Numbered from the stretch's first letter, positions 1 to 10,204 are shown. The stretch is 64,000 bases of DNA from Mesorhizobium sp. Root102 (GCF_001425625.1 NZ_LMCP01000045.1:317263-381262); one strand, 5' to 3'. Program-made: numbers and translations. The notes: generated from the letters alone by a model not told the origin.

Positions 1-653
1 TGCTGATCGGCTGGCTGCTGACATTGCCGCCGCAGGAGGCGAATGCGCCGCTCAGGCGCTGGCAGGATTGGTTGTGGTGGTCGACCGCATTCGGTCTGGC
101 CGTGGTCAGCCTCGGCCTGGCGTCGGTCTGCGTTGGAGCGCCGATCTACCTCACCGGCACCTTCTCCTGGTGGAGCGTACCGGCGGCCGCGGCGGCACTG
201 GGGGCGGGCTACCTCGCTTTTTCCAGAGAGCTGCAAGTGCCGCTGCGCCGCATCGGCGCCATCGCGGTCTGCGCGGGCATCACCTATGGGCTGTTGTTCG
301 GCGTCATCGCGCCGTCGCTGAAGCCGATCTGGCTGAGCCCGGCCATCGAGGCGGCGGTCCGCGCCAACAGGCCTTGCGACACCACGGTGCTCGCCTCGGC
401 GGAATATCACGAGCCGAGCCTGGTGTTCCTGGTGGGCACCAAGACCTTGCTGACCGATGTCGATGGCGTCGCCAGACATCTGCTTGGCGATCCGGCCTGC
501 GCGCTGGCGCTGGCACAAATCGGGGACGAGCAGAAACTGAATGGGCTGCTGGCGGCGCAAGGCAAGTCGGCGACCCGCGTTGCCGAAGTCGACGGCCTCA
601 ACTATTCGTCGGGAGACAAACTGTCGCTCGGCCTTTATCGTGTGGCCCCATGA
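1..653 (+). CDS. ArnT-like family 39 glycosyltransferase, C-terminal part (5' end outside window)
   Basis: The open frame (codons starting at base 3) runs in from the left edge, so only about the last 216 residues are visible. Hydrophobic segments in the first third match the end of a polytopic membrane domain. They are followed by a soluble tail with a HEPSLVFLVGT segment typical of bacterial PMT/ArnT-type lipid-linked sugar transferases. Such enzymes move a sugar from polyprenyl phosphate to lipid A or another envelope acceptor at the inner membrane. A PAP2 phosphatase follows 30 nt downstream, which fits envelope lipid modification. The exact sugar and acceptor cannot be told from this fragment. 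Confidence 0.7.
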   Translation, partial: LIGWLLTLPPQEANAPLRRWQDWLWWSTAFGLAVVSLGLASVCVGAPIYLTGTFSWWSVPAAAAALGAGYLAFSRELQVPLRRIGAIAVCAGITYGLLFGVIAPSLKPIWLSPAIEAAVRANRPCDTTVLASAEYHEPSLVFLVGTKTLLTDVDGVARHLLGDPACALALAQIGDEQKLNGLLAAQGKSATRVAEVDGLNYSSGDKLSLGLYRVAP

Positions 654-683
654 CGGCTCGTCGATGACAGGGTCGAATTTCAA

Positions 684-1514
684 ATGCTGGTGAAATCGCG
701 CCCTTCCGTTTCCGCTATGCTCCTTGGAGTGGGGCGCCGATCGGTCGACAATTTTCGCGATACGATGCGGATCGCAAGAAAGCGCTTTGCCGCTCGCCCC
801 GTCAGATACCCGAACATTTTGTGGTCGGTCTGGGTGCTGGTGTGGGTTTTGCTGACGGCGGCAGCATTTGTTCGCCTCGACACCCCGGCTGGAATGCTTC
901 GCGACCAATGGTCGCCGGGATTCGTCCATCTGGCCGATTTTTTCACGCAGTTCGGCTTGGGTGGCTGGTATCTCATTCCGTCAGTGCTTCTGCTCGTTGC
1001 CGCGAACCTGACGGACTGGCGAAGCCTTTCAAGGCGTTCGCTGATGCTCGCCTACAACTGGACCTGCCTGGCTTTTCTGGTGCTGGGCGCCGCCGGCCTG
1101 TCGGGCCTCGCCGTCAATGTGCTAAAATACGCGATTGGCCGGGCTCGTCCGATGTATTTCAATGAGTTCGGGGTGTTGTCGCTGCATCCGTTCGCTTTTG
1201 ATGCGCGCTTCGCCGGCTTCCCGTCGGGCCACGCCACGACCATGGGCGCCGTGTTCGGGGTCGCCCTGCTGTTGTTTCCAAGGCGCTGGTACATCGCCCT
1301 GGCGGTCACCGCATGCATCGCCTCGACGCGGGTCTTCGTGGGCGCGCACTATCCCAGCGACACCGTCGCCGGCTTCGGCCTCGGCTGCGCATTCGCGCTT
1401 GCCTGCGGGCTGGTCTTTGCCCGGCTCGGCTTCATCTTTCGGCCGATGCCGTCGGGATTGCCGGTCCGCAAGAGGACGTTTCGGCTGATTGGACCGACAA
1501 GGAAGACTCCCTGA
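684..1514 (+). CDS. PAP2-family membrane phosphatase
   Basis: The 276-residue protein has the three PAP2 phosphatase motifs: KYAIGRARP (148-156), PSGH (180-183), and STRVFVGAHYPSD (214-226), which supplies Arg216, His222 and Asp226. Several membrane helices surround them. The family removes phosphate from lipids such as undecaprenyl pyrophosphate, phosphatidate or lipid A, usually on the periplasmic face. The upstream ArnT-like transferase is consistent with lipid A or undecaprenyl carrier metabolism. An internal ATG at residue 28 (base 765) may be the true start, because the first 27 residues are basic and poorly structured. Substrate is unknown. Confidence 0.85.
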   Translation: MLVKSRPSVSAMLLGVGRRSVDNFRDTMRIARKRFAARPVRYPNILWSVWVLVWVLLTAAAFVRLDTPAGMLRDQWSPGFVHLADFFTQFGLGGWYLIPSVLLLVAANLTDWRSLSRRSLMLAYNWTCLAFLVLGAAGLSGLAVNVLKYAIGRARPMYFNEFGVLSLHPFAFDARFAGFPSGHATTMGAVFGVALLLFPRRWYIALAVTACIASTRVFVGAHYPSDTVAGFGLGCAFALACGLVFARLGFIFRPMPSGLPVRKRTFRLIGPTRKTP

Positions 1515-1534
1515 TCGCTCGGCGTTGCCGCAGC

Positions 1535-2185
1535 TTAGTTGCCGTCCAGCCCGCCATAGGATCTGACCAGGCCAGCCATGCCGGGCGACGAATGGTCCTC
1601 GCTTTCGAGCCCCTGCGCAACGCCGGCGCGGTCGGCCACGGGCCGGTTCTGGCTGACCTTCCACTTGCCGTGGATTTCGCTGATCTCGATTTCCAGCCCG
1701 ATAATGCCCTTGATCTGCGACTGGATGAAGGGCGCCGGCGCATCGGTCACCGCCCAGGGTGCCTCGCGAGCGCCTTCCTGGGATATGGTCAGATCGGCGA
1801 TCTGCTGCGCCAGCCAGTCCTGGTCATCCATCACCTTGACGGTGCCGCGAACCTGCACGATGGCATAATTCCAGGTCGGCACCACCTTGCCGGTCTCGCG
1901 TTTGGTCTCGTACCAGGACGGCGTCACATAGGCGTCGCTGCCCTGGAAGACGATCAGCACGGGCGAAGCCGGATTGTCGGCCAGCAGGCGCCATTGCGGA
2001 TTGGCCCGCGCCAGATGGGCGCGCAGTCGGCCGTTCGGCTCGACGTCGGCGTCAAGCAGGAACGGGATGGCGTTGGCGATCGGCCCCTCGGGCCCGTTGG
2101 AAATCAACAGGCCCAGCGGATGCGCCCGGATCAACCCGTGCATGATCTCCGGCCGCGTTTCCCTGAAATGAGGAGGCTCGTACAT
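1535..2185 (-). CDS. PaiB-family FMN-binding protein
   Basis: The 216-residue protein begins MYEPPHF and carries the PaiB hallmarks: a split-barrel FMN-binding fold with the YVTPSWYETK segment and a W-N-Y-A-I-V strand. PaiB of Bacillus was described as a negative regulator of sporulation and protease genes. Most homologues are annotated 'FMN-binding negative transcriptional regulator', but flavin or heme-related redox functions are equally possible. The last 25 residues are low in recognisable structure. It is transcribed toward the PAP2 gene and may be co-transcribed with the hydrolase upstream of it (21 nt gap). Confidence 0.85.
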   Translation of the reverse strand: MYEPPHFRETRPEIMHGLIRAHPLGLLISNGPEGPIANAIPFLLDADVEPNGRLRAHLARANPQWRLLADNPASPVLIVFQGSDAYVTPSWYETKRETGKVVPTWNYAIVQVRGTVKVMDDQDWLAQQIADLTISQEGAREAPWAVTDAPAPFIQSQIKGIIGLEIEISEIHGKWKVSQNRPVADRAGVAQGLESEDHSSPGMAGLVRSYGGLDGN

Positions 2186-2206
2186 AGCCGCCGCTTCGTC
2201 CTTGGC

Positions 2207-2881
2207 TTATCTCAACCGCTTCGGGCGCGGATCCGACAATTCGCCGGCCAGCCGGCGGTCGAGATAATCAGCGCATTCCTCGAGCAGCAGGTCGGCGTCG
2301 TTGGAGAAGAAATGGTTGGCGCCAGGCAAGGTCTTCTGCGTGATGGTGATGCCCTTTTGCGTGTGCAGCTTGTCGACCAGGCCTTGCACATCCTTTGGCG
2401 GCGCCACCTTGTCGGCATCGCCGTGGATGATCAGACCCGACGACGGGCAGGGAGCCAGGAACGAGAAATCATAGGTGTTGGGCTGCGGCGCGATCGAGAT
2501 GAAGCCTTCGATCTCCGGCCGGCGCATCAGAAGCTGCATGCCGATCCAGGACCCGAAGGAGTAACCGGCGACCCAGCAGCTCTTGGAATCCGGATGCAGC
2601 GACTGCACCCAATCCAGCGCTGCCGCGGCATCCGACAGCTCGCCGGTGCCGTGATCGAACTCGCCCTGGCTGCGGCCGATGCCGCGAAAATTGAAGCGAA
2701 GCGTGGTGAAATCCCGCTTCTGGAACATGTAGAAGAGGTCGTAGACGATCTTGTTGTTCATCGTGCCGCCGAACTGGGGGTGCGGGTGCAGGACGATGGC
2801 AATCGGCGCGCTCTTTTCCTTGGAAGGCTGGTAGCGACCCTCCAGGCGGCCGGCAGGACCGGTGAAAATGACCTCAGGCAT
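2207..2881 (-). CDS. Alpha/beta hydrolase (COG2945-like)
   Basis: This 224-residue alpha/beta hydrolase has a nucleophile elbow GYSFGS (Ser108), an acid in HGDAD (about Asp155) and a histidine in GANHFF (about His190), so the triad looks intact. The HPHP motif near residue 32-35 forms the usual oxyanion loop of this subfamily. I chose the ATG at 2881 because a GGAG Shine-Dalgarno lies six bases before it. The upstream GTG would place the GGAG inside the gene. The gene is divergent from the SUF operon and shares its upstream region. Substrate is unknown. Confidence 0.85.
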   Translation of the reverse strand: MPEVIFTGPAGRLEGRYQPSKEKSAPIAIVLHPHPQFGGTMNNKIVYDLFYMFQKRDFTTLRFNFRGIGRSQGEFDHGTGELSDAAAALDWVQSLHPDSKSCWVAGYSFGSWIGMQLLMRRPEIEGFISIAPQPNTYDFSFLAPCPSSGLIIHGDADKVAPPKDVQGLVDKLHTQKGITITQKTLPGANHFFSNDADLLLEECADYLDRRLAGELSDPRPKRLR

Positions 2882-2972
2882 GAAATACTCCACTTGGGTA
2901 TACGAATGCGCGGCGCCCGGAACGTGTCTTCCTCTGGCCTTGACGCAGGGCGAGCGTCTTCTTAGAAGCTAG

Positions 2973-2989
2973 TTTAGAATTGTTCAAAA
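2973..2989. promoter_or_regulatory. Irr-type iron control element (ICE-like box) upstream of the SUF operon
   Basis: The sequence TTTAGAA-TTG-TTCAAAA is a near-perfect palindrome, with one mismatch to TTTAGAA-N3-TTCTAAA, the ICE/Irr-box consensus of Hyphomicrobiales. It lies about 130 nt before the cysteine desulfurase start. In rhizobia, Irr binds such boxes and controls iron-using genes, including suf operons, according to heme and iron status. A second partial palindrome, CTTCTTAGAAG, lies just upstream. The motif is seen directly; Irr binding is inferred. Confidence 0.6.
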
Positions 2990-3119
2990 CTGAGTGGCAA
3001 GACATGAGCCCGGCCACCCGCGCCGCAAGCCGCGTAAATAGGACGGCTCGCCTTGGAATTTCAAGGAAATAACGCGATACGTCAGCGGAATGGCTTCTAA
3101 CGGGACCAACTGGACGAAA

Positions 3120-4283
3120 ATGGCCGCAATACGCGCCTATCTCGACTACAATGCCAGTGCGCCGCTGCTTGCCGCGGCCCGCGAGGCTGTGGTCGCGGCC
3201 CTTGATGTCGCCGCCAACCCGTCATCGGTCCACGCCGAAGGGCGCGCCGCTCGGCGCCTGATCGAAACCGCCAGGCGTGACGTCGCGGCACTGGTCAACG
3301 CCAAATCAGAGCATGTCGTGTTCACCTCCGGCGCGACGGAAGCCGCCTCGACGCTGCTGACATCAGACTGGCAGATGGGGCGCGGCAGCGTGCGCACGAG
3401 CCGGCTTTACGTGTCCGAGGCCGACCACCCCTGCCTGTTGAACGGCGGCCGTTTCCCGGCAGCACAGGTGACGCGGATCGGCGTCGACGCCAACGGCATC
3501 GTCGATCTCGACGCCTTGGCGGTGGCGCTCGGCCATCATGACAAGGCCGATGGCCTGCCGCTGGTCGCCATCCATGCCGCCAACAACGAGACCGGCGTCA
3601 TCCAGCCGATCGATCGCATCGCCGGGATCGTCAAAGCGGCGGGCGGCATCCTCGTCGTCGACGCGGTCCAGGCCGCGGGGCGCGTTTCGATCGACATTTC
3701 AGCGGGCTATGCCGATTATCTGATTCTGTCCTCGCACAAGATCGGCGGTCCCAAGGGCGTCGGCGCCATCGTCGCCGCTTCCGATCTGATGATGCCGAGG
3801 CCGCTGATCAATGGCGGTGGCCAGGAAAAGGGCCATCGCGGTGGTACGGAAAATCTCGCCGCCATTGCTGGCTTCGGTGCCGCCGCACGCGAGGCGCTTG
3901 TCGGATTGCCGGCCATCGATACCGTGCGCCAACGCCGCGACGAGATCGAGGCCATCGTGAAATTGCTGGTGCCGGACGCGGAAATCTTTGGAACCGGCGC
4001 GCCAAGGCTTGCCAACACGACATTCTTCGCTATTGCGGGCGTCAAAGCCGAAACCGCGCAGATCGCCTTCGATCTGGCCGGTGTGGCGCTGTCGGCCGGC
4101 TCCGCCTGCTCGTCGGGCAAGGTCGGGCCGAGCCATGTGCTGAAAGCCATGGGCTACGGTGACAGTCTTGGCGCCTTGCGCGTGTCGATCGGTGCGACGA
4201 CCGGCGCGCAGGAGATCGAATTGTTCCGCACAGCGCTGGCGGGTATCGCCGCGCGTCGGGCAAGTAGAAAGAAAGCCGCGTGA
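3120..4283 (+). CDS. Cysteine desulfurase, NifS/IscS type (first gene of SUF operon)
   Basis: The 387-residue PLP enzyme has a group I (IscS/NifS-like) layout: His104, the PLP lysine in SSHKIGG (Lys207), and the catalytic cysteine in SAGSACSSG (Cys330). It removes sulfur from cysteine to give a protein persulfide for Fe-S cluster assembly. I chose the ATG beginning MAAIRAYLDYN because homologues start there; an in-frame ATG 30 nt earlier (base 3090) is possible. It lies 187 nt before sufB. With sufS downstream, the operon carries two desulfurases of different classes, as in other Hyphomicrobiales. No iscR-like regulator gene is next to it. Confidence 0.9.
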   Translation: MAAIRAYLDYNASAPLLAAAREAVVAALDVAANPSSVHAEGRAARRLIETARRDVAALVNAKSEHVVFTSGATEAASTLLTSDWQMGRGSVRTSRLYVSEADHPCLLNGGRFPAAQVTRIGVDANGIVDLDALAVALGHHDKADGLPLVAIHAANNETGVIQPIDRIAGIVKAAGGILVVDAVQAAGRVSIDISAGYADYLILSSHKIGGPKGVGAIVAASDLMMPRPLINGGGQEKGHRGGTENLAAIAGFGAAAREALVGLPAIDTVRQRRDEIEAIVKLLVPDAEIFGTGAPRLANTTFFAIAGVKAETAQIAFDLAGVALSAGSACSSGKVGPSHVLKAMGYGDSLGALRVSIGATTGAQEIELFRTALAGIAARRASRKKAA

Positions 4284-4470
4284 GCGGTTGGACATTTTTG
4301 GGCCTTTCGGCCTGGTAGAGCCGTGCGTCTCATGTTGGCCGGGTGAATTTCCGGTCGGGGCGCACTATATGGAACTTACGCTGCCGCGAGCGCTTCTTTG
4401 GCGTTCATTTCGGCGGTGCCATAGTTTGAAAACTGTCGGGCCTTGACCCCGGCGTGGATGGAGAACGCTG

Positions 4471-5988
<1,518 letters not shown>

Positions 5989-5994
5989 GTGACC

Positions 5995-6282
5995 ATGGCG
6001 ACGCAGCTGCCGAGAGAGGACATCTGGTTTGCCGTCCGCTGGCGGCGGCTGCGGGCTGTCCGCCGCGAGGGCAAGATCGCCATGACCAAATTTGCCGCCG
6101 CGACAATTATCTCGGCATTTGCCGGCTTCCTGCTCATTGCCTTCGTCAATGTGTTCCTCGGCATCGCCGTCTTCTCGGCCAGTTTTGGCCTGTCCCTATC
6201 GTGGTTCATGGCCCTGCAGCGCCGGCACACCGACTACTCCATCACTTACGACGATTATTTCAGAGAAAAGAACAATGCTTGA
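5995..6282 (+). CDS. Small membrane protein inside the SUF operon, function unknown
   Basis: The 95-residue protein has a basic N-terminus, then about 42 hydrophobic residues (roughly 33-75) long enough for two transmembrane helices, and a polar tail ending in a Tyr/Asp-rich stretch. I recognise no domain. It starts six bases after the sufB stop and overlaps the sufC start by 8 nt, so translational coupling is likely. A GTG at 5989 is an alternative start. It is not one of the classical Suf proteins; a membrane tether or accessory role for the Suf complex is only speculation. Confidence 0.75.
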   Translation: MATQLPREDIWFAVRWRRLRAVRREGKIAMTKFAAATIISAFAGFLLIAFVNVFLGIAVFSASFGLSLSWFMALQRRHTDYSITYDDYFREKNNA

Positions 6283-7030
6283 AATCAGAAACCTGCACGC
6301 CCGCATCGTCGATGACGGCACCGAAATCATCCGCGGCTTGAACCTGACGGTGAAAGCCGGCGAGGTCGCCGCGATCATGGGGCCTAACGGCTCGGGCAAA
6401 TCGACGCTGTCCTACATCCTCGCCGGCCGCGAGGACTATGAGGTGACCGAGGGCGACATCCTCTACAACGGCCAGTCGATCCTCGAAATGGATCCGGCTG
6501 AGCGCGCAACGTCAGGCATCTTCCTTGCCTTCCAGTATCCGATGGAGATACCCGGCGTCGCCACCATGGAATTCCTGAAGGTGGCGATGAACGAGCAGCG
6601 CAAGGCGCGTGGCGAAGAGCCGCTGAAGATCCCGGAATTCCTCAAGCGGGTGAAGGAAGCAGCCGCCTCGCTCAGCATGGACATGGCGATGCTGAAGCGG
6701 CCGCTCAATGTCGGCTTCTCCGGCGGCGAGAAGAAGCGCGCCGAGATCCTGCAGATGAAGCTGCTTGAGCCCAAACTCTGCGTGCTCGACGAAACCGATT
6801 CCGGCCTCGACATCGATGCGCTGAAGATCGTCTCGGACGGCGTCAACGCGCTGCGCGCGCCGGACCGGTCGTTCCTGGTCATCACCCACTACCAGCGCCT
6901 GCTCGAACACATCGTGCCCGACACCGTGCACGTGCTCTACAAGGGCCAGGTCATCAAGTCGGGCGACAAGTCGCTGGCGCTTGACCTGGAAGCCAATGGC
7001 TATGCCGGCGTGATCGGCGAAGCCGCGTGA
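6275..7030 (+). CDS. sufC: Fe-S cluster assembly ATPase SufC
   Basis: This 251-residue soluble ABC ATPase has Walker A GPNGSGKST (36-44), the SufC-type signature FSGGEKKR (148-155), and Walker B ending in VLDETDSGLD (Asp172, Glu173). SufC powers the SufBC2D scaffold and has no membrane partner of the transporter kind. The start is the ATG beginning MLEIRNLHA, which overlaps the preceding small membrane gene. Reading further upstream in frame gives only antisense-like sequence. sufD follows after 25 nt, or 1 nt if an earlier sufD ATG is used. Confidence 0.97.
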   Translation: MLEIRNLHARIVDDGTEIIRGLNLTVKAGEVAAIMGPNGSGKSTLSYILAGREDYEVTEGDILYNGQSILEMDPAERATSGIFLAFQYPMEIPGVATMEFLKVAMNEQRKARGEEPLKIPEFLKRVKEAAASLSMDMAMLKRPLNVGFSGGEKKRAEILQMKLLEPKLCVLDETDSGLDIDALKIVSDGVNALRAPDRSFLVITHYQRLLEHIVPDTVHVLYKGQVIKSGDKSLALDLEANGYAGVIGEAA

Positions 7031-7055
7031 GATGCCAGAAGGCAAGGCGAAACTG

Positions 7056-8324
7056 ATGAATATGCACTTACAGCCCCAGAGAACCTCCGCCGAGACGGCG
7101 CTGATCGACGCCTTTGGCGAACGGCTGTCGCTGCTGCCCGGCGACGGCGCGGTGATGCTGAAGCGCGACGACGCAATCGAAACGATCAAGCATGGCCTGC
7201 CGACGCGGCGCGTCGAATCCTGGCATTACACCGACCTGCGCCGGCTCTTGAATGCGGTGCCGGACTTCGACTCGGCCGCCATGGCCAAAGCCATTGCACC
7301 GATCGTCGACGGTTCCACTGTGGTGTCGATCCTGAACGGCAAGTCCGACGCGAAGGTGCCAGTCCTTGAAGGCGTCACTTTCCAGCGCCTGTCGGAAAAG
7401 CTGACCGACGGCAGCATCGCACCGGGGCTCGATTCCTACGGCAGCGACGACGCCATCGGCGCGCTGAACACGGCGTTCGTGGCCGACGGTTATTTCGTCG
7501 ATATCGCCGATGGTGCGGAACTGGAAAAGCCGATCGAACTGCAGAACCTGCAGGCCGGTGGCCAGACCCATGTGCGCTTGGCCGTTCGTGTCGGCGCTGG
7601 CGCCAAGGCCGTTATCGTCGAGCGCCAGACGGGTGATGGGCCTGCTCTGGTCAGCTCGGTCAGCCAGCTCGTGCTGGGCGAGGGCGCCGAGGTGACGTGG
7701 CTGATCGTCCAGGAACAGCCGGAGACGGCAACGCATCTGGCTCAGTTCAAGGCGCATCTCGGCAAGAATTCGAAGCTGACGGTGTTCTTCATGAATGCCG
7801 GCGGCAAGCTTGTGCGCCAGGAAATCGTGGTCAGGACGACAGGCGAAGGCGCCGATTTCAAACTGCGCGGCATCAACCTTCTGGCCGGCGACACCCATAC
7901 CGATGTGACCATGGTGCTCGACCATGCCGTGCCGCACACGACCTCGACGGAGGTCATCCGCAACGTGGTGACGGGCAAGGCGCGCGGCGTCTTCCAGGGC
8001 CGCATCAACGTCCATCAATATGCGCAGAAGACCAACGCCAAGATGGCCTGCAACACGCTGCTGCTGTCGGATGACGGCGAGTTCTCGACCAAGCCGGAGC
8101 TTGAGATCTTCGCCGACGACGTCGTCTGCGGCCATGGCGCGACGGTCACCGAAATCGACCACGACCATCTGTTCTACCTGATGGCGCGCGGCGTCGACGA
8201 GAAGACCGCGCGGGGCCTACTCGTGAAGGCCTTCGTTGCCGAGGTGATCGAGGAACTGGACGACGAGTCGATCGTCGAGGCGCTGGAAGCGCGGCTCGAC
8301 GACTGGTTCGTGACACACGGGTGA
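7056..8324 (+). CDS. sufD: Fe-S cluster assembly protein SufD
   Basis: The protein (about 422 residues) has the SufD core, including RRVESWHYTDLRRLL near the N-terminus, a beta-helix region, and the conserved C-terminal GHGATVTEIDHDHLFYLMARG segment. SufD pairs with SufB in the SufBC2D complex and is needed for iron delivery to the scaffold. Three ATGs (7032, 7056 and 7062) are possible starts. I prefer 7056 for its purine-rich AAGGCGA leader, but 7032 would lie directly after the sufC stop. A strong stem-loop separates the gene from sufS. Confidence 0.95.
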   Translation: MNMHLQPQRTSAETALIDAFGERLSLLPGDGAVMLKRDDAIETIKHGLPTRRVESWHYTDLRRLLNAVPDFDSAAMAKAIAPIVDGSTVVSILNGKSDAKVPVLEGVTFQRLSEKLTDGSIAPGLDSYGSDDAIGALNTAFVADGYFVDIADGAELEKPIELQNLQAGGQTHVRLAVRVGAGAKAVIVERQTGDGPALVSSVSQLVLGEGAEVTWLIVQEQPETATHLAQFKAHLGKNSKLTVFFMNAGGKLVRQEIVVRTTGEGADFKLRGINLLAGDTHTDVTMVLDHAVPHTTSTEVIRNVVTGKARGVFQGRINVHQYAQKTNAKMACNTLLLSDDGEFSTKPELEIFADDVVCGHGATVTEIDHDHLFYLMARGVDEKTARGLLVKAFVAEVIEELDDESIVEALEARLDDWFVTHG

Positions 8325-8344
8325 GGAGGGGTCGGCGTAGCCGG

Positions 8345-8370
8345 CAAAAAGCCAACGATTTGGCTTTTTG
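8345..8370. other. Stem-loop between sufD and sufS
   Basis: An 11-bp perfect inverted repeat, CAAAAAGCCAA / TTGGCTTTTTG, closes a four-base loop. It sits in the only sizeable gap (115 nt) between sufD and sufS. The T-rich right arm resembles an intrinsic terminator. It could instead attenuate transcription or act as an RNA processing and stability site that sets different levels of SufBCD and SufS. Only the structure is visible; function is inferred. Confidence 0.55.
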
Positions 8371-8439
8371 AGCGACGAACGCCCGGAACCATAGCGAAGG
8401 GCCGGATGACGGTGAAGCCCGGGTATTGAAAGACAGACG

Positions 8440-9681
8440 ATGGACCAGAAACTCGAAAACATCCCGTACGACGTCGAAGCGATCCGCCGCGATTTCCCGA
8501 TCCTGTCGCGGGAAGTCTACGGAAAACCGCTTGTCTATCTCGACAATGGCGCCTCGGCACAGAAACCGCAGGTGGTGCTGGATACGATCCAGCACGCCTA
8601 TTCCCAGGAATACGCCAACGTCCATCGCGGCCTGCATTTCCTCTCCAATGCCGCGACCGATGCCTATGAAAAGGCGCGTGAGACGGTGCGCCGTTTTCTC
8701 AATGCGCCAAGCACCGACAACATCGTCTTCACGTCGAACACGACCTCGGCCATCAACACGGTCGCCTATGGCTATGGCATGCCCAACATCGGCGAGGGCG
8801 ACGAGATCGTGCTGTCGATCATGGAGCACCACTCCAACATCGTGCCGTGGCATTTCATCCGCGAGCGGCAGGGCGCCAAGCTGGTCTGGGTGCCGGTCGA
8901 CGATCTCGGTGTCTTCCACATCGAGGAATTCGAGAAGCGGCTGACCAGCAAGACAAAGCTCGTTGCCATCACACAGATGTCGAACGCGCTTGGCACGGTG
9001 ACGCCGATCAAGGAAATCGTGCGCATCGCGCATGCGAAAAACATTCCGGTGCTGGTCGACGGCAGCCAGAGCGCCGTGCATATGCCGATCGACGTGCAGG
9101 ATCTCGACTGCGACTTCTTCGTCTTCACCGGCCACAAGGTCTACGGCCCCTCGGGCATCGGGGTGCTCTACGGCAAGAAGGACATTCTGTCGGGCATGCG
9201 CCCCTTCATGGGCGGTGGCGAGATGATCGAGGAGGTGACGGAAGACATCGTCACCTACAACGAGCCGCCGCACCGCTTCGAGGCCGGTACGCCGCCGATC
9301 GTGCAGGCGATCGGGCTCGGTGCTGCGCTCGACTATATGGAATCGGTCGGCCGCGAGCGCATCGCCGCGCATGAAGAAGACCTCAAGACATACGCGCATG
9401 AGCGGCTGCGCGCCATCAATTCGCTGCGCATCTTCGGCGATGCGCCCGGCAAAGGCGCCATCATCTCGTTCGAGCTGCAAGGAATTCATGCGCACGACGT
9501 GTCGATGGTGATAGACAGGCAAGGCGTTGCAGTGCGTGCGGGCACCCATTGCGCCCAGCCGCTGTTGAAACGCTTCGGCGTAACCTCCACATGCAGGGCG
9601 TCGTTCGGCATGTATAATACCAGGGCCGAAGTCGATGCTTTGGCCGAGGCGCTTGAAAAAGCGCGCAAGTTCTTCGGGTGA
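8440..9681 (+). CDS. sufS: Cysteine desulfurase SufS
   Basis: The 413-residue enzyme is a group II cysteine desulfurase/selenocysteine lyase. The PLP lysine is in TGHKVYGPSG (Lys233) and the catalytic cysteine in RAGTHCAQP (Cys371) lies on the short loop typical of SufS. It supplies persulfide sulfur to SufB, usually with SufE or SufU as acceptor; no sufE is present in this window. It is followed closely by sufT and sufA. Confidence 0.95.
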   Translation: MDQKLENIPYDVEAIRRDFPILSREVYGKPLVYLDNGASAQKPQVVLDTIQHAYSQEYANVHRGLHFLSNAATDAYEKARETVRRFLNAPSTDNIVFTSNTTSAINTVAYGYGMPNIGEGDEIVLSIMEHHSNIVPWHFIRERQGAKLVWVPVDDLGVFHIEEFEKRLTSKTKLVAITQMSNALGTVTPIKEIVRIAHAKNIPVLVDGSQSAVHMPIDVQDLDCDFFVFTGHKVYGPSGIGVLYGKKDILSGMRPFMGGGEMIEEVTEDIVTYNEPPHRFEAGTPPIVQAIGLGAALDYMESVGRERIAAHEEDLKTYAHERLRAINSLRIFGDAPGKGAIISFELQGIHAHDVSMVIDRQGVAVRAGTHCAQPLLKRFGVTSTCRASFGMYNTRAEVDALAEALEKARKFFG

Positions 9682-9702
9682 AGATTTTTTTGGGTGACGA
9701 CC

Positions 9703-10095
9703 ATGGATGATGCAAGCATCGCTGCCGAGACCACTCAGGAAACCGCGCCCAATGCGCTGGTTTCGGGATCGGCCATTCCAGCTGATGAACTGGCACGACT
9801 GACCGACGACATCGTCTCGGCCCTGAAGACCGTCTACGATCCGGAAATCCCGGCCGATATCTACGAGCTTGGCCTGATCTACAAGATCGACATCGAGGAC
9901 AATCGCTCGGTTAAGATCGACATGACGCTGACCGCCCCCGGCTGCCCGGTCGCCGGCGAAATGCCCGGCTGGGTGGAAAATGCCGTCGGCGCCGTCGAAG
10001 GCGTTTCCGGCGTCGAAGTGAACATGACCTTCGACCCGCCCTGGTCGCCCGACCGCATGTCGGAAGAGGCGCAGGTCGCGGTGGGCTGGTACTAG
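9703..10095 (+). CDS. sufT: SufT-type protein (DUF59/MIP18 family)
   Basis: The 130-residue protein carries the DUF59/MIP18 domain: VYDPEIPADIYELGLIY around residues 43-59, LTAPGCPVAGEMP with the conserved cysteine, and FDPPWSPDRMSEEA near the end. This family helps Fe-S cluster maturation or transfer to target proteins. It lies 21 nt after sufS in the same direction. I chose ATG at 9703; a GTG nine bases earlier is in frame. The first 35 residues are variable. Confidence 0.9.
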   Translation: MDDASIAAETTQETAPNALVSGSAIPADELARLTDDIVSALKTVYDPEIPADIYELGLIYKIDIEDNRSVKIDMTLTAPGCPVAGEMPGWVENAVGAVEGVSGVEVNMTFDPPWSPDRMSEEAQVAVGWY

Positions 10096-10204
10096 CGTTG
10101 GGCCCGACAGGGTTGGCACACTTGCGCCAGTCATAAAACTTCACCATTTTAGGTGAGGAATCATTCGGCAGGCCTTGAACCTGCATGGAATGGAAGGAAA
10201 AAGA

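Noticed and set aside
1313-2965. 550-codon open frame on the plus strand
   Set aside because: Overlaps the PAP2 gene out of frame and runs antisense to the PaiB and hydrolase genes.
8146-10134. 662-codon open frame on the minus strand
   Set aside because: Lies antisense to sufS and sufT, which have clear family motifs; long antisense frames are expected in GC-rich coding DNA, and the translation has no recognisable domain.
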